A DNA stretch of 64,000 nt from Haloferax sp. Atlit-12N (GTDB lineage Archaea > Halobacteriota > Halobacteria > Halobacteriales > Haloferacaceae). The DNA is taken from NCBI RefSeq assembly GCF_003383095.1, contig NZ_PSYW01000001.1, positions 930,001 to 994,000 on the forward strand, given 5' to 3'. The notes under the pieces are model-generated. The model did no database searches, was not told the DNA's origin, and saw nothing but the letters and a program-made list of their open reading frames with translations. Shown in pieces: positions 16,326 through 23,794 of this stretch. Both the position numbers and the translations under genes were made by a program. The first letter of the stretch is position 1. Each line of letters starts with the position of its first letter.

Positions 16326-16861
16326 GCCCACGCCTCGAAGACGGCTGATACGAGAGCTATTTGCTCGGTTTTACTGTTTGAATCAGCCGCTTAGTGGATG
16401 TGCAAGTCAGTCAACGAGTTTTATGTATTTTTATTATTGCGTGTCTGATAGTTGTCATATGGCGGGCCCGGAGTCAAGCAACAGTACTGATTCGCGGGTT
16501 GATTCACACCCGACTGCATTTTTATATACTTAGTCGCATCCGGCGTTGTAGGAGGGCTAATCTACTCATTCGTATTGAATCAGCCTCTCTCCAGAGGGCT
16601 TTTGTACGGTATTACTGCTGGGATGATATTCGCTACTCTCAACGTTGTGTTTGGAGACTAACTCTCGAAAAGATGCAAGATACATCCTCGATGCGTCGCA
16701 CCTCTCCGTAGCCCTGCCACGAGACACCTATCTTCCAGACTCCCCCGCCGAAACTGTGGATGAGTCGTCACACCCCTGATTTCGTATCGTCGCATGTGAT
16801 TTATCGCGGCGACGTTCGCCGACTCGCGGGCCTTTTACGCCTCGCCGACGGACGGACGTGC
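16326..16861. other. AT-rich intergenic region with no supported gene
   Basis: This 536-base stretch is clearly lower in GC than its neighbours up to about 16750. A seven-base inverted repeat GGCTGAT/ATCAGCC flanks 16343-16388, and ATCAGCC recurs at 16579-16585. A frame from 16394 to 16711 begins with a hydrophobic stretch (VLCIFIIACLIVVIW) but then becomes Arg-rich in an un-haloarchaeal way, so it is not called. A TATA-like CTTTTACG near 16835 probably serves the RIO2 gene. The rest looks like decayed foreign DNA. Confidence 0.5.
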
Positions 16862-17770
16862 ATGGTACGGAACGTCGCCGGCGTCATGGCCGAACTCGAG
16901 CCCGAGGACTTCTACCTCCTCTCGGGCGTCGAGCAGGGCATGCGCTTCAGCGAGTGGGTCAACCGAGAGAAGCTCCCGAAGAACTCGGGGCTGACCGCCG
17001 AGGAGGTCGACTACCGCATCGACCGCTGTATGACCCGCGAGCTCATCGAGCGCAAGACCATCCAGTACGAGGGGTACAAGCTCACGGTCGAGGGGTACGA
17101 CGCGCTCGCCCTCCGGACGTTCGCCCAGCGAGACACCATCCAAGGGTTCGGCGCACCCCTCGGCGTCGGCAAGGAAAGCGACGTGTTCGAGGTGCAGTCG
17201 TTCAAGCCACTCGCGCTCAAGTTCCACCGCGAGGGGTACACCAACTTCCGCGAGGTGCGCCGCGAGCGCGACTACACCTCCGAGAACCACCACGTCTCGT
17301 GGCTCTACACCGCCCGCAAGGCGGCCGAACGCGAGTACGAGGCGCTCGAAACCCTCTTTCCGCAGGTGTCGGTGCCGCGCCCGGTCGACCACAACCGCCA
17401 CGCCATCATCATGGCGAAACTCGACGGCGTCGAACTCGCCAAGGCGAAACTCGAATCCGAACAGGTCACGGGCGTCCTCGACCTGATTCTCTCCGAGATG
17501 GCCGACGCCTACGAGGCCGGCTACGTCCACGCCGACATGTCCGAGTACAACGTCGCGGTCGGCGAGCGCGGCATCACAGTGTTCGACTGGCCGCAGGCCG
17601 TCCCGACCGACCACGACAACGCCCGCGAACTCCTCGCGCGCGACGCGAAGAACATCGTCGGCTACTTCCGCCGCAAGTACCCCGCCGAGATGCCCGACGA
17701 GGTTGACATCGACGCGCTGGCGGCCGCCATCGCCGAAAACGAGTTCGAGAGCGTCACCACCCACGCCTGA
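16862..17770 (+). CDS. rio2: RIO2-family atypical serine kinase
   Basis: A 302-residue protein. The N-terminal winged helix (MVRNVAGVMAELEPEDFYLL) is diagnostic of Rio2 and fixes the start at 16862; a TATA-like element lies about 27 bases before it. The kinase has the flexible glycine loop GAPLGVGKESDVFEV, a catalytic HADMSEYN (Asp and Asn of HxDxxxxN) and metal-binding FDWPQAV. Rio2 acts in maturation of the small ribosomal subunit in archaea and eukaryotes. Confidence 0.94.
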   Translation: MVRNVAGVMAELEPEDFYLLSGVEQGMRFSEWVNREKLPKNSGLTAEEVDYRIDRCMTRELIERKTIQYEGYKLTVEGYDALALRTFAQRDTIQGFGAPLGVGKESDVFEVQSFKPLALKFHREGYTNFREVRRERDYTSENHHVSWLYTARKAAEREYEALETLFPQVSVPRPVDHNRHAIIMAKLDGVELAKAKLESEQVTGVLDLILSEMADAYEAGYVHADMSEYNVAVGERGITVFDWPQAVPTDHDNARELLARDAKNIVGYFRRKYPAEMPDEVDIDALAAAIAENEFESVTTHA

Positions 17771-17914
17771 CGGCCGCTCGCTCGGCGACGCCGGCTTTTA
17801 GCGACCCCGCTTTTCACCTGTGACGAGCGTCAGCGACCGGTCTCGTTCGCTGGGAGACCGCTCGATGGGAGAAATAAACCACATACTGCGATATGAAATT
17901 CCGGATCCGGCGTC

Positions 17915-18583
17915 TCAGTCTCGGAAGTCCTCCGGGACCGACCCGATGAGCAGAGAGTCTTCGATGAGCGCATCTGTTCCCCGCCTGATTCGCTCGGAGA
18001 GCGACTGATGCGAGACGCCCATCTTGTCGGCCAGTTCCGAGAGTGAGATTTGCCGGGGCACTTCGAAGTACCCCTCCCGCGCCGCCGTCGCCAGCGCCTC
18101 GAACTGGCTTTCGGTGAGACCGTACCGTCCGGCCGGTTCGGCGTCCATCTCTCGAATCGACTCGATTTCGAACCTCAGCCCGTGTTCCGCCGCGAAGTCG
18201 TGCGTCCGCGCGAAGTCGTCGCGAGCCGGGTAGAGTATGCGGAACTGCCACTCGTCGCCCCAGCCGTACGCGTCGAGAACCGTCGCGTGAGAGTTCGTTA
18301 TCATCTGCAAGAGCAGGTGAACGTGGTCGACCCACGCCATCCGGTAGAGGAATTCGTCGTCGAACTCCGAGAGACAGGTGACTTCGTCGACTGACGGGTC
18401 TTCTCGCAGGGCGTCGTCGATGTCCGAGCGGTCGGCGTGACGAATCCACACGAGGGGCATCACGGTGTGTTCGCCGCTCTCGATGATACGCTCGCACTCG
18501 ATTTCGACGCCCGGAAGCGCGGAGAGCGTGTGGCCTAACGCGAATTCGTCGGACGGAATCGCTCCCCGTACGATAGTTGCCAT
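17915..18583 (-). CDS. Bat-like HTH-10 transcriptional regulator
   Basis: A 222-residue regulator of the bacterio-opsin-activator type. The N-terminal ~145 residues form a mixed alpha/beta sensor-like domain. The C-terminal YGLTESQFEALATAAREGYFEVPRQISLSELADKMGVSHQSLSERIRRG is the HTH_10 domain that defines the family. The start at 18583 (MATIVRGAIP) is the standard one for the family. The target genes are unknown. Confidence 0.9.
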   Translation of the reverse strand: MATIVRGAIPSDEFALGHTLSALPGVEIECERIIESGEHTVMPLVWIRHADRSDIDDALREDPSVDEVTCLSEFDDEFLYRMAWVDHVHLLLQMITNSHATVLDAYGWGDEWQFRILYPARDDFARTHDFAAEHGLRFEIESIREMDAEPAGRYGLTESQFEALATAAREGYFEVPRQISLSELADKMGVSHQSLSERIRRGTDALIEDSLLIGSVPEDFRD

Positions 18584-18695
18584 GGCGATGGGTAGGCGAG
18601 CGTGGTACATTTGTCTGCGGGGGCCATCGCCCGGCGGGTGGCCCGGGGCACACGCAAGCCCGCCAGTTACACTGCTTCGGAGACACGTTCAGAAC

Positions 18696-18896
18696 GTGAT
18701 TGGACGCCAACTGCTGGACTCGAAGTGGACGAGAACGCTGAGCGCGGTAACCTCGGTCGTCGCGGGAACCAGAGCGCTAGCAAAGGGGCGAACCAAACGA
18801 GGAGTGCTATTGATGGCTGCCGGAGCGTTCTCGCTCCGGTGGAGCAGCGCCGGATTCGTGGCGCAACTCGCCGCCGAAGCGGTGAACCGTCGCTAA
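18696..18896 (+). CDS. Possible small basic/hydrophobic protein
   Basis: A 66-codon frame from a GTG start. It has a basic N terminus, an Ala/Val-rich segment (TRTLSAVTSVVAGTRALA), a second hydrophobic stretch (RGVLLMAAGAFSLRWSSAGFVAQLAAEAV) and a basic end. It may be a small membrane-associated protein. No family is recognised, and GC-rich DNA gives many spurious frames, so support is limited to composition and position. The following 18897-19108 holds nothing I recognise. Confidence 0.4.
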   Translation: MIGRQLLDSKWTRTLSAVTSVVAGTRALAKGRTKRGVLLMAAGAFSLRWSSAGFVAQLAAEAVNRR

Positions 18897-19108
18897 GTCG
18901 GGGGCGGGTCGGCGAAGAGCGCCTCACGATGGACCGAACCTTGCCAATGCAGGGACCGGCCTCATTGTGTGTGAGAGGCAATCACGACCGCGATGAGAGA
19001 CACAGTTCACGCCGATGAGACCGGAGACGCTTGCGCTCCGAAGCCGCCGAAACCCGTCGCACACGTCCGGGAGGTGAAACGCGGGGGCACGTGGCCCACC
19101 GCCGGACG

Positions 19109-19312
19109 ATGACGCTCTCGGGGCTCGGAGTCGCCGCGCTCACGCCGCTGCAGGGTGGCGGCGGGTTCCTCTACTACGCGGTCGTGTTCCTCGTCTTGGC
19201 ACTGGTCGCCGGGCTCGCCGGCTTCCGCGGAATCGCGGGGCTCTCGATGAAAGTCGCACGTATCCTCGTCGTCATCTTCCTCGTGCTGGCCATCGTCACG
19301 TTCCTCCTGTAA
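19109..19312 (+). CDS. DUF1328-like small membrane protein
   Basis: A 67-residue protein with two membrane helices (FLYYAVVFLVLALVAGLAGF and VARILVVIFLVLAIVTFLL) joined by the conserved RGIAGLSMKVA loop of the DUF1328/YtjA family. ATG at 19109 is preferred over longer basic extensions. Function is unknown; bacterial members are stress-associated in some annotations. Confidence 0.82.
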   Translation: MTLSGLGVAALTPLQGGGGFLYYAVVFLVLALVAGLAGFRGIAGLSMKVARILVVIFLVLAIVTFLL

Positions 19313-19325
19313 GGACGCTGAACGC

Positions 19326-19330
19326 TTTTT
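19326..19330 (+). terminator. T-tract terminator candidate
   Basis: A T5 tract begins 14 bases after the stop of the DUF1328-like gene, ahead of the convergent YihY/BrkB gene. Confidence 0.35.
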
Positions 19331-19348
19331 CGCGGCGACGCACCACGG

Positions 19349-20182
19349 TCAACCTCGCTCGTCACCCGTCGCCTCGTCACCGGGATACCAGTCGGCGTCG
19401 GCATCGACCCGGTTTGCCAGCACTGCGTTGACGACGACGCCGACGAGCAAAGCCAGCGAACCGACGTACAGCCACGTCAGGATGAGCAAGACTCCGCCCG
19501 CGGCACCGTAGAGTTCGATGCTCTGCGAGACCCCGAAGTAGAGGCGGAGCGCCTGCAGCGACGCCGTCCACCCGAGCGCCGCGAGCGCGGCCCCCGGAAC
19601 CGGTTCGAGCGGGGAGACGTCGACGCCCGGAAACAGGGCGTACATCGGAACGAAAAGCACGGTGAGCAACGCCCACAGGAGAACCGGCGCGACGACCGAC
19701 CACAGCAGGTGTGTCACGCGGAAGGAGACGATGAGACCGGCGGCGGCGATGACGCCGACACCGACCGCGACCGTCACCATGACGAGGGCGCTGTTGAGAA
19801 ATCGCCTGAGTGCGGAGACCTCTTTCCGCGTGCCGTACACCTCGCTGAAGACGCTGTCCATCCCGCGAAACAGTCGGAACGAACTCCAGAGGAAGATGCC
19901 GAGGGCGAGCACCGCGGCGCGTAATCGCCCGGCTGACTGCCCGCTCACCGCTCTGAGCGTCGATTCGAACTGCGAGAGGTCGACGCCGACGAGGAGTTCG
20001 AACGTGGGGAGCAGGGCTTCGACCCGACCGGACATCGTGACGAGGACGAAAAGCAGGAGCGTCAGCGGGACGAGCGAGTTGAACGCGTAGTACGCGAGAC
20101 TCGCGGCCGTCACCGTGACGTTCTTCTCGCGGATGACGGCGAGCGTCCGCGCGGCGAGACGACGGGCTCCGTCGCGGTCCAT
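19349..20182 (-). CDS. YihY/BrkB-family membrane protein
   Basis: A 277-residue multi-pass protein. REKNVTVTAASLAYYAFNSLVPLTLLLF is the signature N-terminal region of the YihY/BrkB family, and about six membrane helices follow. The start at 20182 (MDRDGARRL) sits the usual ~20 residues before the signature. The family was once called tRNA processing RNase BN by mistake; its real role (transport or envelope) is unsettled. Confidence 0.88.
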   Translation of the reverse strand: MDRDGARRLAARTLAVIREKNVTVTAASLAYYAFNSLVPLTLLLFVLVTMSGRVEALLPTFELLVGVDLSQFESTLRAVSGQSAGRLRAAVLALGIFLWSSFRLFRGMDSVFSEVYGTRKEVSALRRFLNSALVMVTVAVGVGVIAAAGLIVSFRVTHLLWSVVAPVLLWALLTVLFVPMYALFPGVDVSPLEPVPGAALAALGWTASLQALRLYFGVSQSIELYGAAGGVLLILTWLYVGSLALLVGVVVNAVLANRVDADADWYPGDEATGDERG

Positions 20183-20304
20183 GGGCGTCCAACGAGAGGC
20201 CCACGTAATAGTTCGGTGGCGGGCCTGCGAACGTCCCACGCGGCCGGCGATGCGACGGTCCGGGAGGAACAGGGACGGGCTCGAGACGGCTACTCGGCCG
20301 CTGT

Positions 20305-20340
20305 TTGACATCCTCCCCGCCCTAAAGGGCGAGGTTTTAG
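20305..20340 (-). repeat. Orphan right end of an IS200/IS605 element
   Basis: Read on the minus strand this ends in GGGGAGGATGTCAA, identical to the right-end terminus of the elements at 1699-3119 and 61035-62920, with the hairpin GCCC-TAAA-GGGC next to it. No tnpB or left end follows on the right, so it is a solo end or a remnant of a larger element. It lies about 70 bases before the MFS gene. Confidence 0.75.
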
Positions 20341-20379
20341 CCTTGAAACTTCCATAGACCGCGACAGAGAAAGGAATAA

Positions 20380-20387
20380 TTTAAATA
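20380..20387 (+). promoter_or_regulatory. TATA box of the MFS gene
   Basis: TTTAAATA is centred 26 bases before the ATG at 20409. This is the spacing expected for a leaderless haloarchaeal transcript, and it supports that ATG over the upstream TTG. Confidence 0.65.
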
Positions 20388-20408
20388 CTAGTCAACTGGT
20401 TGCCATTT

Positions 20409-21665
20409 ATGGGTGTCATCGACAGGCGAATCCTCGTCCTCGCACTCGCGCGGTTTGCCGACACCATCGGAAACGGCATCCTCGTCGTCTTGATACCGGC
20501 ATATCTGACGAGTGGATTCGTCTCACTATCGTTCAATATCTTCGAATTCGGGTTTACTGAAGCAACTCTCGTCGGCGTCAGCGTCTCGACGTACGCACTC
20601 GTAAGCGCCGGAACCCAACGGTACGCCGGTCGGCTCTCCGACTGGTTCGCCTACCGGAAGGGGTTCGTCGCACTCGGATTAGCGCTAATCGGCGGTGCCG
20701 ACTTCCTCTATCCGTTCGTCGGTGGGTTCCCCGGTATCGTCCTACTCCGGGCGGTCCAGGGACTCGGTGCTGCGCTCTCGCTCCCGGCGTCAATGGCTAT
20801 CGTCAACGAGTTCACCAAGGCGGGCGACCGCGGCGGCGACATCGGCCTGTTCAACGCGGTTCGGCTCTCCGGGTACGTCGTCGGCCCGCTCGTCGCGGGC
20901 GGCATCCTCTCCGGTGGGCCGTACGCCGTCCCGCTCTCCGATGGAGCGATTTCGGTGTCTCGATTCGCGCTCGCGTTCGTCGTTGCTGGGTCGGTAGTGG
21001 CGGTGAGCATCCTGCTCGTCGCTCTTTTCGTTCCCGAGCCGGACGAACAGATGTCGAGAGAGCGGAGTTCGCTCTCGCTGCGCGTGTTCGGAAACCAGCA
21101 GTTGTTCCACCCGATTTTTGCGCTTGGTGCGACTACGTTCCTACTCTCTGTCACCGTCGACCTGTTCGTTCCGATTCAACGGCTGGTCAATCAGCGACTC
21201 GGCCAGAGTCAAGCGATGTTCAGCGCGGAGTACGCGGCGCTCATGATCGCGGTCATCGTCCTTTTGATTCCCGCTGGAAAAGCGAGTGACCGCTTCGGAC
21301 GGCGTGTGTTTATTCTCGCGGGCGCGGCGGCGCTCACCCCTGCCGTGTTCGTTCAGGCGTACATCACCTCACCGGTGCTGATGGTCGCCGCGAGGTTCCT
21401 GCAGGGGGGCGCGCTTGCGATCGCGTTCTCACCGTCACTGGCGTTCGCGGGGGACCTCGCGAACGCGGGCGAGTCGGGCAGTTGGCTCGCGATTATCACC
21501 ACGACGTACGGGCTCGGGCGGGCGTGCGGCCCGCTCGTTGGGGGAGTACTCGGCGACATCTCGTATCAGCTCCCCTTCTTCGTCGGGAGCGTGTTAGCGC
21601 TCGTGGCGCTCGGCCTCGTCGTCACGCAAGTCAAGAAACCGGCCAACTCGGCCGACACCGTCTAA
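20409..21665 (+). CDS. Major facilitator superfamily transporter
   Basis: A 418-residue protein with about 12 membrane helices in two halves. The conserved loop between helices 2 and 3 reads RYAGRLSDWFAYRKG, and the second-half equivalent is GKASDRFGRR. It is probably a proton- or sodium-coupled exporter or importer; substrate unknown. The coding sequence uses more A/T than the neighbours, and it lies between a transposon end and a methyltransferase gene, which suggests an acquired pair. Confidence 0.92.
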   Translation: MGVIDRRILVLALARFADTIGNGILVVLIPAYLTSGFVSLSFNIFEFGFTEATLVGVSVSTYALVSAGTQRYAGRLSDWFAYRKGFVALGLALIGGADFLYPFVGGFPGIVLLRAVQGLGAALSLPASMAIVNEFTKAGDRGGDIGLFNAVRLSGYVVGPLVAGGILSGGPYAVPLSDGAISVSRFALAFVVAGSVVAVSILLVALFVPEPDEQMSRERSSLSLRVFGNQQLFHPIFALGATTFLLSVTVDLFVPIQRLVNQRLGQSQAMFSAEYAALMIAVIVLLIPAGKASDRFGRRVFILAGAAALTPAVFVQAYITSPVLMVAARFLQGGALAIAFSPSLAFAGDLANAGESGSWLAIITTTYGLGRACGPLVGGVLGDISYQLPFFVGSVLALVALGLVVTQVKKPANSADTV

Positions 21666-21710
21666 TCCACCATCGAAGTGAGAGACAGCGAAGTCCGCAC
21701 GGCCGCTCGC

Positions 21711-22568
21711 TCAGACGTTACCGTGGACGATGTTGTACGACCAGAGGCCCTGACGCAGCGTCCGGTATTGATAGTGGCAGGCGATGACGTGAGCTACCTC
21801 CGTCGGGGTTCCGCGACCCAACTGTTCGCGGAGTTTCACGAGCACGTACCGCGGAAAACTCGACATGAACGTGCCCCTCGAAAACGGGAGGACGTGCTCG
21901 TCGATATTGTCTGCAGTGACCTCCTCAAATCCGATATCCTCCATGTGCGCCCGGAAGTCGTCGACGTGAGCGAGATCTGGGACCTTCCACCCGTCGAGCC
22001 ACTTACGCATGAGCTGTTCGTCCCGTTCGCGAAGGTCACGTTCGCTCCGATACCCGTCGGCGACGACGATTCGACCGTCGTCGTCGAGGACGCGGTACGC
22101 CTCTTCCAAGAAGTCCCGTTTATTCTCGGCGTAGCAGATGGCTTCGAGCCCCCAGACGACATCGAACGCATTGTCGTCGACCGTTTCCATCGCGGTGAAG
22201 TCGTCATACCGAAACTCAGCGTGGTCAGAGACGCCCCGCGTCTCCGCGAGCGACCGGGCGTGTTCGAGTTGGCTTTCGGTGATGTTGAGCCCGACCACCT
22301 CCGCACCGCGATGTTTCGCGATCCACGTGGCCGGGCCGCCGATGCCGCAACCGCAGTGGAGAACCCGGTCGTCGGCGTCGATATCGACCGTTTCGGCGAG
22401 CACTCTCGTCATGTTCTCGACCGCCGAATCGCGACTCGTGTGCTTGGCGTCGAAGTATCCGTAGTGAATAGACCGGTGGTCGTACTCGTCCATCGACTCC
22501 TGATACAGTTCGTGGACGGTCGAGTAGTACTGGCTGACTGCCTTGTTCGTGTCAACTGATTGTGGCAT
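21711..22568 (-). CDS. SAM-dependent methyltransferase (UbiE/tocopherol-methyltransferase-like)
   Basis: A 285-residue class I methyltransferase. Motif I is VLHCGCGIGGPATWIA; a His replaces the usual Asp before CGCG. FDVVWGLEAICYAENKRDFLEEAYRVLDDDGRIVV is the motif IV-V region of small-molecule C/O-methyltransferases. The ending RTLRQGLWSYNIVHG resembles tocopherol, sterol and glycine-betaine pathway methyltransferases. A TATA-like TAAATAG lies about 25 bases before the ATG. Convergent with the MFS gene and likewise AT-richer. Confidence 0.88.
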   Translation of the reverse strand: MPQSVDTNKAVSQYYSTVHELYQESMDEYDHRSIHYGYFDAKHTSRDSAVENMTRVLAETVDIDADDRVLHCGCGIGGPATWIAKHRGAEVVGLNITESQLEHARSLAETRGVSDHAEFRYDDFTAMETVDDNAFDVVWGLEAICYAENKRDFLEEAYRVLDDDGRIVVADGYRSERDLRERDEQLMRKWLDGWKVPDLAHVDDFRAHMEDIGFEEVTADNIDEHVLPFSRGTFMSSFPRYVLVKLREQLGRGTPTEVAHVIACHYQYRTLRQGLWSYNIVHGNV

Positions 22569-22718
22569 AAATCTGCCATATTATGACTATTTACTAAATG
22601 TTACGATATGTTCAACTCAATAGACAGTATTGAAATTTTGAACTAATTGTTTTCAGACATGTCTCTGTTCGGAACGTCGGTCAGTGAAGCACGCGAAAGA
22701 CCGGCCGAACGTGCGGGC

Positions 22719-23789
22719 CTACTCGGCCGCCGTGAACTCCACCGCGTCGGCCTCGAAGTCCTCGACGAACGCGCCTTGCCCGCCGATGCTGTAAGTCCCC
22801 TCGTCCGTCTCGACGACGAAGGCGTTCTCGACCGGGAAGGAGTTGTTCGCGGGTTCGAGGAGGCCCTGCCGGATGTCCACCACGCGGCCGTGAAGTTCGG
22901 TCGGGCCGTCAGTGTGGACCATCCGTCCGGTGACGGTCACGTCGAGGTCGATACCCGCGCGCTCGCAGAGGGCGGCCTGCAGGACGGCGTGGCGGAAGTT
23001 GTGGTACATCGCCGGGAGCGGGTCGGGGTCTGTCGTGTACGCCTCGGCGGCCATCGGCCAGTAGTTTCCGAAGAAGGAGCCGACGATGACCGGGCCGAGG
23101 TGCGGTTGGGCGAAGACGATGGCCTGCGACTCGGAGTTCGACCGGGCGACCATCTCGCCGGGGGAGATGAGGCCCGTCCGCGAATCGACGGTGAGCATCG
23201 TGGGCATGAGTTCGTGCCAGACGCGCACCAGCGAGGCCACGCCGTCGAGTTCGAGGTCGTCGTGCGGTTCGACGCCGCTGACGACGAGCGAGACGAGCAC
23301 GCCGCGCTCGCGGGCCGCGCGGAGTTCGTCTTCCACCTCGTCGAGCACATCGTAAGGGAGCGACAGCGTGATTTCGGACTCGGCGCGGCCGACGAGTTCG
23401 GCGATGCGCTTGAGAACCGTCACGCGGGACTTGATGACCTCGAATCGCTCCTGGTCGCGGGCGGTGGCCGTGTAGCGCTCCTCCAGCGCGGGGCGCATGG
23501 ACTCGACGCTCTCGGAGAGCGATTCGATGACCTCCATCGGTGGCAGCGGCCGAATCGTGGTCGGCACGACGTGGTCGTTGACTTCCACGAAGCCGCGCGA
23601 TTCCAGTTCCTTGCTCACGCTGTAGACGTAGCGCTTAGAGACGCCCGCCGCGTCGGCGATCTGGCTCGCCTTCGCCTCCCCGAGTTCGAGAAGCGTCAGA
23701 TACGTGTCGACGACCTTCTCTGAGAGCCCGAACTGCTCCAGGAGGTCGGCGAGTTCCCGGTCGTCCATGGTCGGACTGTCATCGACCAT
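22719..23789 (-). CDS. trmB: TrmB-family sugar-responsive transcriptional regulator
   Basis: A 356-residue regulator. The N-terminal winged helix (LLEQFGLSEKVVDTYLTLLELGEAKASQIADAAGVSKRYVYSVSKELE) is the TrmB DNA-binding domain. A short coiled linker leads to the C-terminal effector domain that binds sugars in characterised members. Its ATG is five bases after the amylase stop, so it is cotranscribed with the amylase. By position it should control the amylase, the glucoamylase and the mal transporter genes. An alternative start at 23768 would lose seven residues. Confidence 0.93.
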   Translation of the reverse strand: MVDDSPTMDDRELADLLEQFGLSEKVVDTYLTLLELGEAKASQIADAAGVSKRYVYSVSKELESRGFVEVNDHVVPTTIRPLPPMEVIESLSESVESMRPALEERYTATARDQERFEVIKSRVTVLKRIAELVGRAESEITLSLPYDVLDEVEDELRAARERGVLVSLVVSGVEPHDDLELDGVASLVRVWHELMPTMLTVDSRTGLISPGEMVARSNSESQAIVFAQPHLGPVIVGSFFGNYWPMAAEAYTTDPDPLPAMYHNFRHAVLQAALCERAGIDLDVTVTGRMVHTDGPTELHGRVVDIRQGLLEPANNSFPVENAFVVETDEGTYSIGGQGAFVEDFEADAVEFTAAE

Positions 23790-23794
23790 GATAC

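Noticed and set aside
16394-16711. A possible 105-residue membrane protein in the AT-rich region
   Set aside because: Only the first 25 residues look like a membrane helix. The rest is Arg-rich and unlike haloarchaeal proteins, and no promoter or neighbour supports it.
20400-20408. A TTG start for the MFS protein three codons upstream
   Set aside because: A TATA box is placed 26 bases before the ATG at 20409, and TTG starts are rare.
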